Shown here: positions 54,101-63,230 of the stretch, in pieces
How the letters are laid out: each line of letters opens with the position of its first letter
Position numbering within the stretch: the stretch's first letter is position 1
Assembly (NCBI GenBank): GCA_023415475.1
Contig: JAEZKL010000019.1
Coordinates: 1-64,000 of the forward strand
Source: Bacillota bacterium
GTDB lineage: Bacteria; Bacillota; Clostridia; Lachnospirales; Lachnospiraceae
Direction: 5' to 3'
Length of the DNA stretch: 64,000 bases
The notes under the pieces: generated by a model
Told to the model about the DNA's origin: nothing
What the model saw: only the letters and a program-made list of their open reading frames with translations
Database searches by the model: none
Made by a program: the position numbers and the translations under genes

Positions 54101-54875
54101 CGCTAACTATTCATGGTTCAAGCATATAGATAATACCTATTCCTCGCTTTGCGAGGTTGATGAAACGCACTTTATTTACGCCGGGATATTGTATGAGATT
54201 CGGGAGGAAGGAATTCACCCTGCCATAAAAATACACCCCTGCACACGAAAGCCCAACGGGAATTCCACTTTTCCTGTGCCGGTGTGCGTTTTCCCCGACC
54301 GTAGCTCCATCCTGAACGGAGATGTGATCACAGATTTTGCCGATAGTAAAAAAAGCTGTCTCCCCTCGGAAGTTCTCGCTGGAAATCCCCGCTGTATTCG
54401 TATCGCCTCCGACGGCGGCAGGATATGCTATGCCAACAGCAGCACTAGGGATGCGGCAATTTTCGACTGCGCAAAGAGAGCTTTTACTATCCGATTTGAG
54501 GGGCATACGGACAAAGTTGTACATGCTGAGTTTTTGCAAAACGATACTCTGGTGATTACGCTCGGGCAGGATAAAACGATGCGTGTCTATGATGCTTGTA
54601 CCGGAGAAAACCTAAAGGTGATGAAAACGAACATAGGCAAAGGGATTTGCCTTGTAAAAAGCCATGATGAACGCTGCGTTTTGGCTATCGGCGAGGGAAT
54701 GAAAGCAGAATTGTGGGACATCACGGCTTATGAACTACTAGGTGTTATCCAGTTAAGCAGCGGAAAGATGAAGACCGCCTGCTTCTCACCTGATGACACA
54801 CAGATTCTGATCCATAATATTGAAAAGGGCGGCGCTTGGCTTTACGCGCTGGAGTATGAATATATCCTTAAATAA
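51129..54875 (+). CDS. Second giant Ser/Thr kinase, paralogue with diverged sensor region
   Basis: A 1248-residue protein. TxxD motifs occur at residues 33, 40, 50, 57 and 63. The kinase domain is almost identical to that of the kinase at 47131, including GGMGAVWRV, HQDIKPDN and DFGIAKARA, and the match continues into the TPR-like start. After about residue 385 the two diverge. The sensor region is long and ends in WD40-like blades (GHTDKVVHAEFLQNDTLVI, GQDKTMRVYD). The start at 51129 has AGGAGAGGGCGG upstream; an internal ATG at 51213 would align with the paralogue's start but has a weaker site. Confidence 0.88.
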   Translation: MCSTFHRYRESRKIKQTELYYCLSGDSAMDEKTRLDTNETILDAEAADATLPDDVATMPDDATVLDDEAAFNDGNCAPVIEKGASLLDTYRIESDAIEGGMGAVWRVHHTGWNVDLAMKRPKASLFQAEKQKENFVHECEAWINLGLHPYIVSCYYVREIGNVPSIFSEWMDGGSLKNAIEDERLYEGNAAERILDIAIQFARGLHYAHEQGLIHQDIKPDNLLLTKAWDAKVADFGIAKARATLTVLDADIPTDATIFSASGGYTPAYCSMEQMRGEPLTRRTDIYSWAVSVMEMYLGERPWQNGVIAGAACEEYFPDAKVTIPQKMQELLKKCLNAKETERPHDFAEIEKRLLEIYREETGKDYPRPVSKAAADTADSLNNRALSFLDLGKPDEAERCWERAFALHGKNRKTLYNHTLYQLLYDRIPPEEALNRYRAVEDNSSESNIFLSQLYALCGNWTEAKKLQQDISVPYMARWQAELAATPNCRCALSFDGTIFLRAIQFESNHSWILEIRDAAKNQILTSVQIPTLNMHWFVSEIACDDQHRHVACLVGTLRSLESPCRFRRDRDGVIQSRRYEDYYLSNTKLLIWKLEKNRTSLWQEIPLSGDAPYSRNTLMYQRGLAFLNDGRIAVLLKHERKSQEETQYDTLIQYIFDLANGVLQTREIPIDCEKNRYGFHQLSADGSAALIQTRKGMKLLRKERLYPLPDGCIPRLETEETLGQADISANGQVLGFSHILEGGAFRILLLKHSGGQNYEFLPYTTTTWGKRGIREFQLSQNGHIIFFCERTNEQRTRFRAVDTRTGQLLGAVELDAEVSAMLLSRDDQILFLLGVEMQLLCRFELSNFSKGQNPYVLCRVTSSKENLRHEGILHNLLAEFEAAFEPFDFNRCWDSIRRMVKDVPGFDGSELYLLLTERVQAHSKKGKFIGAVLKQVFAPGCAKSFYLILPSGQKLVRIETDIVSYATAVEPIDLWHMDKQELIALSLQGIANYSWFKHIDNTYSSLCEVDETHFIYAGILYEIREEGIHPAIKIHPCTRKPNGNSTFPVPVCVFPDRSSILNGDVITDFADSKKSCLPSEVLAGNPRCIRIASDGGRICYANSSTRDAAIFDCAKRAFTIRFEGHTDKVVHAEFLQNDTLVITLGQDKTMRVYDACTGENLKVMKTNIGKGICLVKSHDERCVLAIGEGMKAELWDITAYELLGVIQLSSGKMKTACFSPDDTQILIHNIEKGGAWLYALEYEYILK

Positions 54876-54892
54876 AAACGGAGGTGACGCAT

Positions 54893-57800
54893 ATGGATTC
54901 ATCCATCACCATGCAATTTGTTATGATGCGCGCGCAGGCGGAGCTTGCGACGGGCAATGGCGCGGAGCTTGCAGTAGAGCATGTTTTTTTAGGCATTTTG
55001 AAGCTTGCCGAGCTTCAGCCCAAAGATATCACACCAAAAGAGAAATACCATAGCGGAATCAAAGAGGATATTCGCCAAGTACGGGCGCTTTTGTCCGAAG
55101 CCGGGATCGATTCGTCACGCGCACGGGGCCAATTGCGCGGGATGCTGCGCAATTATCGCTTTCCTGAAAACAGGGATATCCAAGCAGAAATGACGTCGAT
55201 GATGAATACGGCGTCGCAGGTGGCCGCCGCCATGGGTTCTGAGGAACTAACCGCTGCCATGGTGCTTACGGTGCTGCTGAATGATCCAATCGGCGTCATA
55301 GGTGAGATTGTTCCCCAAAGTGGAAACAAGGCCGTTTTACAAAACGGTGAACCGGCGGCGGAGGCCGCTGTCCCAATACCGAAGAGCAATGAACAAATGC
55401 CCGAAGCGACATCTGAAATGGGGCTTAGCTTCCTGCCGGAGCTGACGACGCGCATCCGCACCATGCGCTCCAAGCTGCTCTCCACTGTTTGCGGGCAGGA
55501 TCATGTGGTTCATGCTTTTTCGGAAGGTATGTTCAGCGCGGAGGTGCTGGCGGCAAGCGATGAAAAGCGCAGGCGCCCACGGGCTATCTTCGTTTTCGCG
55601 GGGCCTCCGGGCGTCGGGAAGACCTTCCTTGCCGAACAGGCGGCGGAAGCGCTCAGCATTCCCTATAAACGATTCGATATGTCCAGCTTTTCCGATCATC
55701 AGTCGTATATGAACCTTGTCGGCTTTGAGCGCAGCTATCAGGGGGCAAAACCGGGCACGCTGACCGGTTTTGTCAAACAACACCCGCACAGCATTTTACT
55801 GTTTGATGAGATTGAAAAAGCGCACCTTAACACTATTCACCTGTTTTTACAGATACTCGACGCTGGCAGGCTGTCCGACAAATATATGGATGAAGATGTT
55901 TCGTTTAAGGATACCATCATTATTTTTACATCCAATGCGGGACGTTCTCTCTATGAAGGCGACGCAAAGCAAAACGCTGCGGGTATTCCGCGCAAGACCA
56001 TATTGAACGCGCTGGAAACTGAGAAAAATCCACAGACAGGGCAGCCTTTCTTCCCCGCCGCCATTACCTCCCGTATGGCCACGGGCTGGCCGCTTCTGTT
56101 CAATCACTTGCAGGCAAACGATTTGGAAAAAATCAGCGCGGGAGAATTCAAGCGATTTTGCGAGTTGTTCCACAAGCAGTACGGAATTTTCGTAAGCGCG
56201 GATGACCTACTGGCAAGTACGCTCCTCTTCGCGGAAGGTGGTCAGGCCGACGCGCGCACGCTGCGGGCACAAACGGAGCTTTTCTTTAAAAACGAAATAT
56301 TTAAGCTTTGTCGGTTATTCAACGTGGATTCCTTTCTCTCCGTGCTGGAGCGTTTGGACAGCATCCGGTTTGAAGTTGATGCCGTACACCTCTCTGTCGA
56401 TGTGCTTCCCCTATTCCAGAACAACGAAAAAGCTGAAATCCTGATTTACGGTACGCCGTGGTTTGCAGGCGCATGTAAAGAAAAGCTGCCTGGCTTCGTT
56501 TTTTATCAGACCACAAATCGGGATGAGGCGCTAAAAATCGCCGGTGAAAAGGACATCCGGTTAGTCCTGCTTGATCTAAGTACACGGGATGAAACCGCAG
56601 CGAAAAACGATGAAAGCAGTCTGTCTCCTGCTCTTGCAGCCGCAACAGGGACCGTGAACGCCTTTGACTTTGCGCCTATGGCGGCGGCGAGTATACACGA
56701 AGGTAACGAGCTGTTTAGCGCTATTCGTGAACGTCTTCCCGAACTGCCGGTGTATCTTCTGGAAACAGAATTATTTAAGATCGACAGCGAACTTCTCATG
56801 TCTTTTGTGCGTGCGGGAGCCAGAGGCAAGCTCACCGCGCCCACCGATGATTTTACGGTGTTTGAAGATGAGCTTGAAGATATCTGCAAGCGGATGTACA
56901 TGCAGAGCGTAGCGGCGCGCATGGCCGGGGAACGCAAGGTGCTGTATTTTGAAACCGCGCCTAAATTTACCCCCGATAAAAAAGAAGTCGTTATTCGGGT
57001 TCGGGACCTCCAGTTAAAGCGCGCGCTGGCTGCGGAGGACGCCGGAGAGGTGTTGACGGACGCCGAAAAGCCGAACATCCGGTTCGCGGATGTGATCGGT
57101 GCCGGTGAAGCAAAAGAAGAATTGCAATTCTTCATCAATTATCTTAAAAATCCCAAAAAATTCTCGGCGCAGGGTTTAAAGCCGCCTAAGGGCGTACTCC
57201 TTTACGGCCCTCCGGGAACGGGCAAAACGCTGCTGGCCAAAGCTATGGCCGGAGAAAGCGGCGTCGCTTATATCCCCGCTGTGGCAAGTTCGTTTGTCAC
57301 CAAGTATCAAGGAAGCGGCCCGGAATCCGTTCGTGCGCTATTCAAAAAGGCACGGAGGTATGCACCTGCCATTATCTTTATCGACGAAATCGACGCGGTG
57401 GGACGCGCACGCGGCGGCTCGCATTCCGCGCATGGCGAGGAAATGGCGCTCAACGCGCTGCTGACGGAAATGGACGGTTTTTCTGTCGATCCAAAACGCC
57501 CCGTCTTTGTGCTGGCGGCAACGAATTTTGACGTTGAGGAAGGCAAAGGCGGCATGGGCACCATCGACGCAGCGCTTGCCCGGCGCTTTGACAGAAAGAT
57601 CATGGTGGATCTGCCGAATAAGGATGACCGGCGGCAGTATATCGAAATGATGCTCAAAAAGAATAAGACGCACATCGTTACAGAGCAGATGATCGAACGC
57701 CTTGCCGGGCGTTCCACCGGCATGAGCCTTGCCAATATGGCGTCGGTGCTGGAACTCGCCAACCGCATGGCGATGAAGCAAAACAAACCCCTTGACGACG

Positions 57801-58393
57801 CGCTGCTGGATGAAGCGTTTGAGCTTTCCCGCTTTGGCGCGGAGAAAAACTGGGGCCATGAATATTTGGAGCGTGTCGCACGGCACGAATCCGGCCACGC
57901 TTTCTTATGCTATTTGGGCGGGAATACCCCTTCCTACCTGACCATTGTCGCCCGAGGCGGTCATGGCGGTTATATGGAGCATTCCGATCAGGATATGGGG
58001 CCGCTGCAAACTAAGGGAAATTTAATAAGCCGTATCCGCGTAAGCCTCGGCGGGCGGGCGGCGGAGATCGTATATTACGGCGAGAAAGACGGCGTGTCTA
58101 CCGGCGCGTCGGGAGATTTGGAACAGGCTACCCGCGTTGCCCGCGCCATGATCTGCAATTACGGTATGGACGATGAATTCGGCATGGCCGTCATGAGCAC
58201 AGAGGAAGCCACACGCGGCCCGTTGGCCGCCAAGGTATCCGAGCGCGTCAGCGCTATCATCCGCGATGAAATGAAAAACACCGTAGAGATTATTGCGAAG
58301 AATAAACACCGTATGGATCGCATGGTAAATGCGCTGCTGGAAAAGAACAAGCTGACCCGTGAGGAAATGGAAGCGCTGCTGGATCAGGAGTAA
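54893..58393 (+). CDS. ClpN-AAA-receiver-like-FtsH/M41 fusion protease
   Basis: A 1166-residue protein with no membrane helix. Residues 1-150 are a Clp N-domain (AVEHVFLGILKLAEL). The first AAA domain (about 180-400) is of ClpA/B type, with GPPGVGKT near 236 and LLFDEIEKAH. Residues 510-665 look like a receiver fold (LVLLDLS, PVYLLET, RAGARGKLTAP). The second AAA domain (730-970) is FtsH-like, with GPPGTGKT near 771 and FIDEIDAVGR. The M41 protease has HESGH near 998 and a third-ligand candidate in SGDLEQAT near 1073. ATG 54893 is chosen for GGAGGTGACGCAT; GTG 54884 overlaps that site. It should unfold and degrade cytosolic proteins, perhaps as the island's effector. Confidence 0.92.
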   Translation: MDSSITMQFVMMRAQAELATGNGAELAVEHVFLGILKLAELQPKDITPKEKYHSGIKEDIRQVRALLSEAGIDSSRARGQLRGMLRNYRFPENRDIQAEMTSMMNTASQVAAAMGSEELTAAMVLTVLLNDPIGVIGEIVPQSGNKAVLQNGEPAAEAAVPIPKSNEQMPEATSEMGLSFLPELTTRIRTMRSKLLSTVCGQDHVVHAFSEGMFSAEVLAASDEKRRRPRAIFVFAGPPGVGKTFLAEQAAEALSIPYKRFDMSSFSDHQSYMNLVGFERSYQGAKPGTLTGFVKQHPHSILLFDEIEKAHLNTIHLFLQILDAGRLSDKYMDEDVSFKDTIIIFTSNAGRSLYEGDAKQNAAGIPRKTILNALETEKNPQTGQPFFPAAITSRMATGWPLLFNHLQANDLEKISAGEFKRFCELFHKQYGIFVSADDLLASTLLFAEGGQADARTLRAQTELFFKNEIFKLCRLFNVDSFLSVLERLDSIRFEVDAVHLSVDVLPLFQNNEKAEILIYGTPWFAGACKEKLPGFVFYQTTNRDEALKIAGEKDIRLVLLDLSTRDETAAKNDESSLSPALAAATGTVNAFDFAPMAAASIHEGNELFSAIRERLPELPVYLLETELFKIDSELLMSFVRAGARGKLTAPTDDFTVFEDELEDICKRMYMQSVAARMAGERKVLYFETAPKFTPDKKEVVIRVRDLQLKRALAAEDAGEVLTDAEKPNIRFADVIGAGEAKEELQFFINYLKNPKKFSAQGLKPPKGVLLYGPPGTGKTLLAKAMAGESGVAYIPAVASSFVTKYQGSGPESVRALFKKARRYAPAIIFIDEIDAVGRARGGSHSAHGEEMALNALLTEMDGFSVDPKRPVFVLAATNFDVEEGKGGMGTIDAALARRFDRKIMVDLPNKDDRRQYIEMMLKKNKTHIVTEQMIERLAGRSTGMSLANMASVLELANRMAMKQNKPLDDALLDEAFELSRFGAEKNWGHEYLERVARHESGHAFLCYLGGNTPSYLTIVARGGHGGYMEHSDQDMGPLQTKGNLISRIRVSLGGRAAEIVYYGEKDGVSTGASGDLEQATRVARAMICNYGMDDEFGMAVMSTEEATRGPLAAKVSERVSAIIRDEMKNTVEIIAKNKHRMDRMVNALLEKNKLTREEMEALLDQE
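58352..58378 (+). repeat. 27-base repeat, copy 1 (end of the fusion protease gene)
   Basis: CTGACCCGTGAGGAAATGGAA followed by GCGCTG codes LTREEMEAL near the protease C-terminus. The same 27 bases recur at 60019-60045, where the surrounding frame also ends in a near-identical tail. Confidence 0.85.
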
Positions 58394-58450
58394 GATGGAA
58401 AAGATTTTGCGCCGGACGCACATGATGTCGGCAAATATGGAGGTAGAAAT

Positions 58451-60010
58451 ATGAAAACTCTTCTGCGCATTATGCTTACCATCTGGCTGGTGCTGAGTCT
58501 GACAGCCTGTGGAACGCCCACCGCGACAACCCCCTCTCCTACCACGTCTACGGCATCGGATACTGTGACGTTTGCTGACCCCATGCTGGAGGCAATGGTG
58601 CGCGGATCGATGGGCAGGCCGGAGGGCGACATCACGGTGTCGGAGGCTGAGGCGGTGACGAGGCTGAACCTCAGTATCGAATGGCAGCGGTATATTTCCG
58701 AAGAGACACTGATTAAGGATATCGGCGGTCTGGAAAGCTTCACAAACCTTGAAAGCCTTGACCTGTCCTTTCATGCAATCACCGATATCACGCCGCTGGC
58801 GGGGCTTAAAAAGCTCACCTCGCTGTCGCTAAGCAATAACCCTGTCGCCGATATTTCGCCGCTTGCCGGGTTGACGGGTCTGAAAGTGCTGATTTTGACA
58901 GGCTGCAAGGCGCAGGACTACGCTCCGCTTGCGAAGCTTGTCAACCTAGATTTCTTGATGCTTGACCATGCGACGATCGCCGACGTGTCGCCGCTGGCCT
59001 CGCTCACAAAACTCAAGCATCTGTACCTTACAGGCAGCCCCATAAACAATTATTTCCCGCTGTCGGATATCTACCAAAACTTAGAGCAAAAGGATTTCAC
59101 CATTGCGTTCACGCTTGCCGAACTTGGGTTTATCATGGACAACGGCGGTAAGCAGGCGATCTATGACGGTGATAGCGCCTCTGTGCGCATCAACCACATC
59201 GAATGGGGCGCTCCTCCGGAGGATTGGTTAAAAAACTGCGTCCGAACGGTTTTCGAGCGGAACGGCTATAAAGTCGACATTGGGTATTACCCGGATTCCG
59301 ACGCCTATGTGATGCAGGCTAATAAAGATGGCGAGATGGTCATGAACTATGTGTATGACCACGCGAACGACAGCTTTATCGGCGTGGAAGATCGTAATGG
59401 CGAGGAGCAGACCGTGCGCGAGATATTTACCGACCTAGGTGCCGGAGACGTGTTGCTTGCACCCGTTCAGACCTTTCAAGACACCCTCGCGGATACGCTG
59501 GGCATCTCTGCGGATACGCTGTTTGAGATGCCTTTTGACGAGGCGGACGACTCGTTGCCATCTCCATACGAGAGGTTAGGCTTTACCTTGCTAGAATATA
59601 AAGGAACCTGTTTATACGAGGAGCATACACCTCACGATCTGAGCATTTCCATACATAGGACAGAGTGGGATAAAAATGCTCCTGCCGAGAATCGAGTGGA
59701 CTGGAGCATGGAGTTTTATGATTCCGATGTGAACGGCTATAAGTTACAGATTCTGTATTATGAGACCGAGGGAAAATATCACGTTTCCATAGAGAAGGAT
59801 GGCGTGGAAGCTAATTTTGAAACCTATCCCGCCACAGGCGAAAAAGGCTGGGAATATCCCAACTTGGATACGGCGCATCGGATGTTTAACGATGCTTTTG
59901 GAACGACAGGCAAAGAATTGTATGATAAGCCGATTGCCTACTTTGAGCAGGTGGTTCAGGAGCGTTTCGGCATGAGTATCAATGAACTTTTCGCGTTACC
60001 AATCAAATAG
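58451..60010 (+). CDS. Leucine-rich-repeat lipoprotein
   Basis: A 519-residue exported lipoprotein. The signal peptide ends in the lipobox LTACG (Cys near residue 20), then a T/P-rich linker. Residues 95-205 hold internalin-like leucine-rich repeats of about 22 residues (LESLDLSFHAITDITPLAGL, and similar). The C-terminal 300 residues are unrecognised, with two related segments around IEWGAPPEDWLKNCVRTV and TEWDKNAPAENRVDW. It would sit outside the membrane, unlike the other island proteins, and may be a surface sensor. It lies 57 bases after the protease gene. Confidence 0.88.
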   Translation: MKTLLRIMLTIWLVLSLTACGTPTATTPSPTTSTASDTVTFADPMLEAMVRGSMGRPEGDITVSEAEAVTRLNLSIEWQRYISEETLIKDIGGLESFTNLESLDLSFHAITDITPLAGLKKLTSLSLSNNPVADISPLAGLTGLKVLILTGCKAQDYAPLAKLVNLDFLMLDHATIADVSPLASLTKLKHLYLTGSPINNYFPLSDIYQNLEQKDFTIAFTLAELGFIMDNGGKQAIYDGDSASVRINHIEWGAPPEDWLKNCVRTVFERNGYKVDIGYYPDSDAYVMQANKDGEMVMNYVYDHANDSFIGVEDRNGEEQTVREIFTDLGAGDVLLAPVQTFQDTLADTLGISADTLFEMPFDEADDSLPSPYERLGFTLLEYKGTCLYEEHTPHDLSISIHRTEWDKNAPAENRVDWSMEFYDSDVNGYKLQILYYETEGKYHVSIEKDGVEANFETYPATGEKGWEYPNLDTAHRMFNDAFGTTGKELYDKPIAYFEQVVQERFGMSINELFALPIK

Positions 60011-60060
60011 AAAACAAACTGACCCGTGAGGAAATGGAAGCGCTGATGAGCCAGGAGTAG
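60011..60060 (+). pseudogene. Orphan C-terminal tail of a second FtsH-type protease gene
   Basis: Just after the lipoprotein stop the sequence reads ENKLTREEMEALMSQE then stop, matching the last residues of the fusion protease (NKLTREEMEALLDQE). Copy 2 of the 27-base repeat is at 60019-60045. This is a leftover of a duplicated protease gene end, showing that the lipoprotein gene lies between two copies of that end. Confidence 0.7.
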
Positions 60061-60108
60061 CCTACGGCTTTAGCAAAGAACAATTCTCGATATGAAAGGG
60101 GCAATATT

Positions 60109-61986
60109 ATGGAGCTTGATAAGCTTTGGACAGGCAATATCGGGGATATTGCCCACGGCTATTGTATAGACAGCTTTTTGTCGGATACAGAATTGGGGCG
60201 CATCATCCGGCTGCGGCAGCAGGTCACGGGAGAGTTCTTTTTGCTGACGGTTCTGAAAAAACAAACAAACCGCTTTGGGCGTGAGGAAGCAGATTTTTTG
60301 CTGGAGCAGATGCGCTTTGCCTCGGAGCATTTCCGGCATGGGAATTTGCAGCAGATCCCCCTATGCGGTACGTTCCGCGATCAGCGTTTTTTTATCGTGC
60401 AGGAGTGCCCCTATACGCTCACGCAATACATAAAAGCGTCCGGCGGAAAGCTGATCGCCCCGATTGCTCTGCATATCGTCTTTCAGATACTGGACGCGCT
60501 GGAGTTTCTGCATCATATTCCGGTGCAGGAATCCGGAACTGAGCGAACCTGCGTGACCCACGACTATCTTATCCCGGAGCATATTTTGTTGACGGACGAT
60601 GGCTTTACGCCGACGGTGAAGCTCTCCGCACAGCACAAGCTTTATCTGGGCCGGGACGATGACAACCCACTGTATGGCGACTCCGTACAGTTCTTTTATC
60701 TGCCTGTCGAAGCATGGTTGCACAGTGAAAAGACGGGCCGGATAAAGACCAATTTGTGGACGGTGACAGCGCTGCTTCACTCCATGCTGACCGGGCTGCC
60801 CGATCTTGAAGATCATGAGCTGTTTATGAAGAAGCTCAAGGACAAATCCGCATTCCCGGCTGTAAACAGGCGCAATCTGTCTGTACCGCAAAGCCTTGCC
60901 AAGCTGATTGATACCGTTCTTGCGCAGCGGGATTTCCCGTATGACCTGACGGCCTCAGAATATAAAAGCATGCTGAAGGAAAGCGCTGAAAAGCCATATA
61001 TCAGGCCAGCCCGTGTGGACGATGACGACGATTTCTTGCTGGTTAAAACTGACTTAGAGGACGTCGATAACGTTTTTTGCACGGAAGCACTTGTCATATC
61101 CTCTACTGCTACGCCCGTCCCTGACGCAGATATGTCCTGTAAAAAACAACCGGATTTTACTTCCGATCAGGATGCGGTTCCTCCCGTACCCAAACAGGAG
61201 TATCTTCCTAGAGGCACTCGCCTGTTTGATGCCTTTGAAATCACTTCTGACAAACCGGAAACAAATGATTTTGGGTGGTATCGTTATTCCGCCCGCCGCG
61301 TGCAACCTGAAACCGCCGCGCAGGAATGCACCGTGATACTGGCCACACGCCATTACAAGTCTTGTTTTGAAAGGATTGAACAATGGCGGCGGCTGGAACA
61401 TCCCAATATTCGTCGCATGCTTGCCATGGGACTACACGCCGGATACACGCTTGCCATGGCCTTTGAAGGATCGAAAAACGAAAGCGACATATGGCTTAAA
61501 AATATGGTCAGCCTGCGCAATCAGGATTGGGCAAGCTTCGTGAAAAACATTCTGGACACGACGCTTGGATGTGCGCGTGGGTTGCACTTTCTTCATCAGA
61601 ACAAACTGATCCATGGCGATATCAAGCCGTCGAACCTGTACAGACATGGCGTAAATATAAAGCTTGACGGCCTATGGATGCCTGAAAATGGCGGCTACAC
61701 GCCTGCATACGCTTCGACGGAGCAGTTTGAAGGCCGGGCCATTGATGAAAGTACAGATGTATGGAGCCTTGGCGTCACATTGGTGGAACTGCTTTTAGGG
61801 GATCGCCAATGGAGCAAGGGGCCGGTATGCAGCCTTGTCTATGAAGAACATCTTAGAATACGCTGTAAACCGCTCCCGGAAATACTTTGGAGCATATTGC
61901 GTGGTTGTCTCCGGACGGATAGCTCAAAGCGCATGTGTGTCAACGAGCTTATAGATTTGCTTGAGCGTAATCGTTTGGATACCTAA
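60109..61986 (+). CDS. Protein with two kinase-like domains, probable pseudokinase
   Basis: A 625-residue protein. Residues 1-290 have a kinase fold by pattern (HIVFQILDALEFLHHI, NLWTVTALLHSMLTG) but the catalytic loop reads THDYLIPEHI, without HRD. Residues 360-620 form a second kinase domain with ARGLHFLHQ and HGDIKPSN near 502, but DFG is absent; the loop goes from KLDGLW directly to GGYTPAYASTEQ. GGYTPAY and STDVWSLGVT resemble the giant kinases. It is likely a scaffold or allosteric regulator for the island kinases. A D-rich linker joins the halves. GAAAGGGGC serves its ATG. Confidence 0.85.
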   Translation: MELDKLWTGNIGDIAHGYCIDSFLSDTELGRIIRLRQQVTGEFFLLTVLKKQTNRFGREEADFLLEQMRFASEHFRHGNLQQIPLCGTFRDQRFFIVQECPYTLTQYIKASGGKLIAPIALHIVFQILDALEFLHHIPVQESGTERTCVTHDYLIPEHILLTDDGFTPTVKLSAQHKLYLGRDDDNPLYGDSVQFFYLPVEAWLHSEKTGRIKTNLWTVTALLHSMLTGLPDLEDHELFMKKLKDKSAFPAVNRRNLSVPQSLAKLIDTVLAQRDFPYDLTASEYKSMLKESAEKPYIRPARVDDDDDFLLVKTDLEDVDNVFCTEALVISSTATPVPDADMSCKKQPDFTSDQDAVPPVPKQEYLPRGTRLFDAFEITSDKPETNDFGWYRYSARRVQPETAAQECTVILATRHYKSCFERIEQWRRLEHPNIRRMLAMGLHAGYTLAMAFEGSKNESDIWLKNMVSLRNQDWASFVKNILDTTLGCARGLHFLHQNKLIHGDIKPSNLYRHGVNIKLDGLWMPENGGYTPAYASTEQFEGRAIDESTDVWSLGVTLVELLLGDRQWSKGPVCSLVYEEHLRIRCKPLPEILWSILRGCLRTDSSKRMCVNELIDLLERNRLDT

Positions 61987-62040
61987 AATAAACCTATCCG
62001 ATGAATACGAGACAGGCTTATGTACTTGCCAATAAAAAAT

Positions 62041-62075
62041 GCCAAAGTGTAAATTCACGCTTTGGTGTTTTTTCG
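62041..62075 (+). terminator. Terminator after the pseudokinase gene
   Basis: CCAAAG (62042-62047) and CTTTGG (62060-62065) with adjoining partial pairs form a stem, followed by TGTTTTTTC. It may end the main island transcript, leaving the downstream small genes as a second unit. Confidence 0.72.
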
Positions 62076-62149
62076 CTTTTTGTGGTTTATTTCGAGTAGT
62101 ATAAAAGCAGGTCAGATAGGAAAACGCCTGACGGGAAGGAGCATTTTAT

Positions 62150-63184
62150 ATGAGCAAGCAACAAAATAAAACACATATCTGCGAGGAACACTTGGACACG
62201 GGATGCCGATGCACCGTTTGCGGGAATATCAGCCACGATTATCATAGCGACGATGACGGTACGTTTGCCGCCTCCGGCAAGGTTGTGACCGCGCGTTGCG
62301 CGCGATGCGGTGATGAGGAACATTATTATGCCGATACCGGTGTGGTGATCGAGCACTACCGGGGCCGATCCTATGAACGTGAACCCGAATCTGTACATTC
62401 ATCCAGACAAGCTACGCAGGGAGAATTGTTGTACATGGTCAAAAAGTCGGATGAGAGGTATATCATAACAGGTATTACGGAAAGGTCGGTCGCCGAAAAG
62501 CTGGGGCTTCGGCATTTAACCGTGATCATCATACCCTTTATAACCGATGGCGCAAACAAAGGCTGCTGGATCGTTCATGACCGGCACGATAAGCAGATCG
62601 CCAAAGGAAAGACCAGCGCCCCGCTGAGTCTCAACTTGTTTGGTGGACACTGCGGCCCCCCGCCAGAGGATGATGTTGCCGGGCTTATAGGCAAGACGGT
62701 AGAGCTTGAGCTGCTTCGGGAAAACGCCCTGCGCGAGCTTTGCGAGGAACTGCTTTGCAAAAACGGAACGGAAAAGCGGTTGGAACTGTGGCGTGACGGC
62801 GTGTTCGCCGGAGAGTTCCTTTACGCCTCGTCTTACGAGGTATGCCCCGATGACCTTATCCCGGTCGGCTTTACGGAATATGCGGCGAAGGATAACGTCG
62901 AGTATTCCTATATATTCGCGCTGCCTGTGCCGGAAGACCAAGCGGAGCAGATTATTGCCGCCGACAATTATGAAAAGCGCGGCCAAATCATAGAAGGCAT
63001 GGTATATGAAGCCGATATCGCGCTGCCGGTAATGTTTATGCCTGAACCAGAATTGAAACGGCTTTGGGAAAAACGTGATCCGGAGATTGAAGTATGCGAT
63101 GCCATTACCCGCCTTTGGGAGGAACAAAACCGTGTGGTGTATCAAAGGTTAATCGAGTACATTGGCACCTATGAGGTTTTTTAG
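62150..63184 (+). CDS. Zinc-ribbon protein with Nudix-like domain
   Basis: A 344-residue protein. Residues 12-65 hold CRCTVCGNISHDY and CARCGDEEHYY, likely zinc sites. Residues 110-330 look like a Nudix fold: FGGHCGPPPEDD, then LRENALRELCEELLCKNG, which keeps the RE-x-x-EE core of the Nudix box. It could hydrolyse a nucleotide derivative, possibly a signal molecule. GGAAGGAGC precedes the ATG. It follows the terminator at 62041, so it may be expressed separately. Confidence 0.78.
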   Translation: MSKQQNKTHICEEHLDTGCRCTVCGNISHDYHSDDDGTFAASGKVVTARCARCGDEEHYYADTGVVIEHYRGRSYEREPESVHSSRQATQGELLYMVKKSDERYIITGITERSVAEKLGLRHLTVIIIPFITDGANKGCWIVHDRHDKQIAKGKTSAPLSLNLFGGHCGPPPEDDVAGLIGKTVELELLRENALRELCEELLCKNGTEKRLELWRDGVFAGEFLYASSYEVCPDDLIPVGFTEYAAKDNVEYSYIFALPVPEDQAEQIIAADNYEKRGQIIEGMVYEADIALPVMFMPEPELKRLWEKRDPEIEVCDAITRLWEEQNRVVYQRLIEYIGTYEVF

Positions 63185-63230
63185 TCCCATACATCCTATC
63201 CATTGATCAAAATGAGAGGGGGATCTCAAA

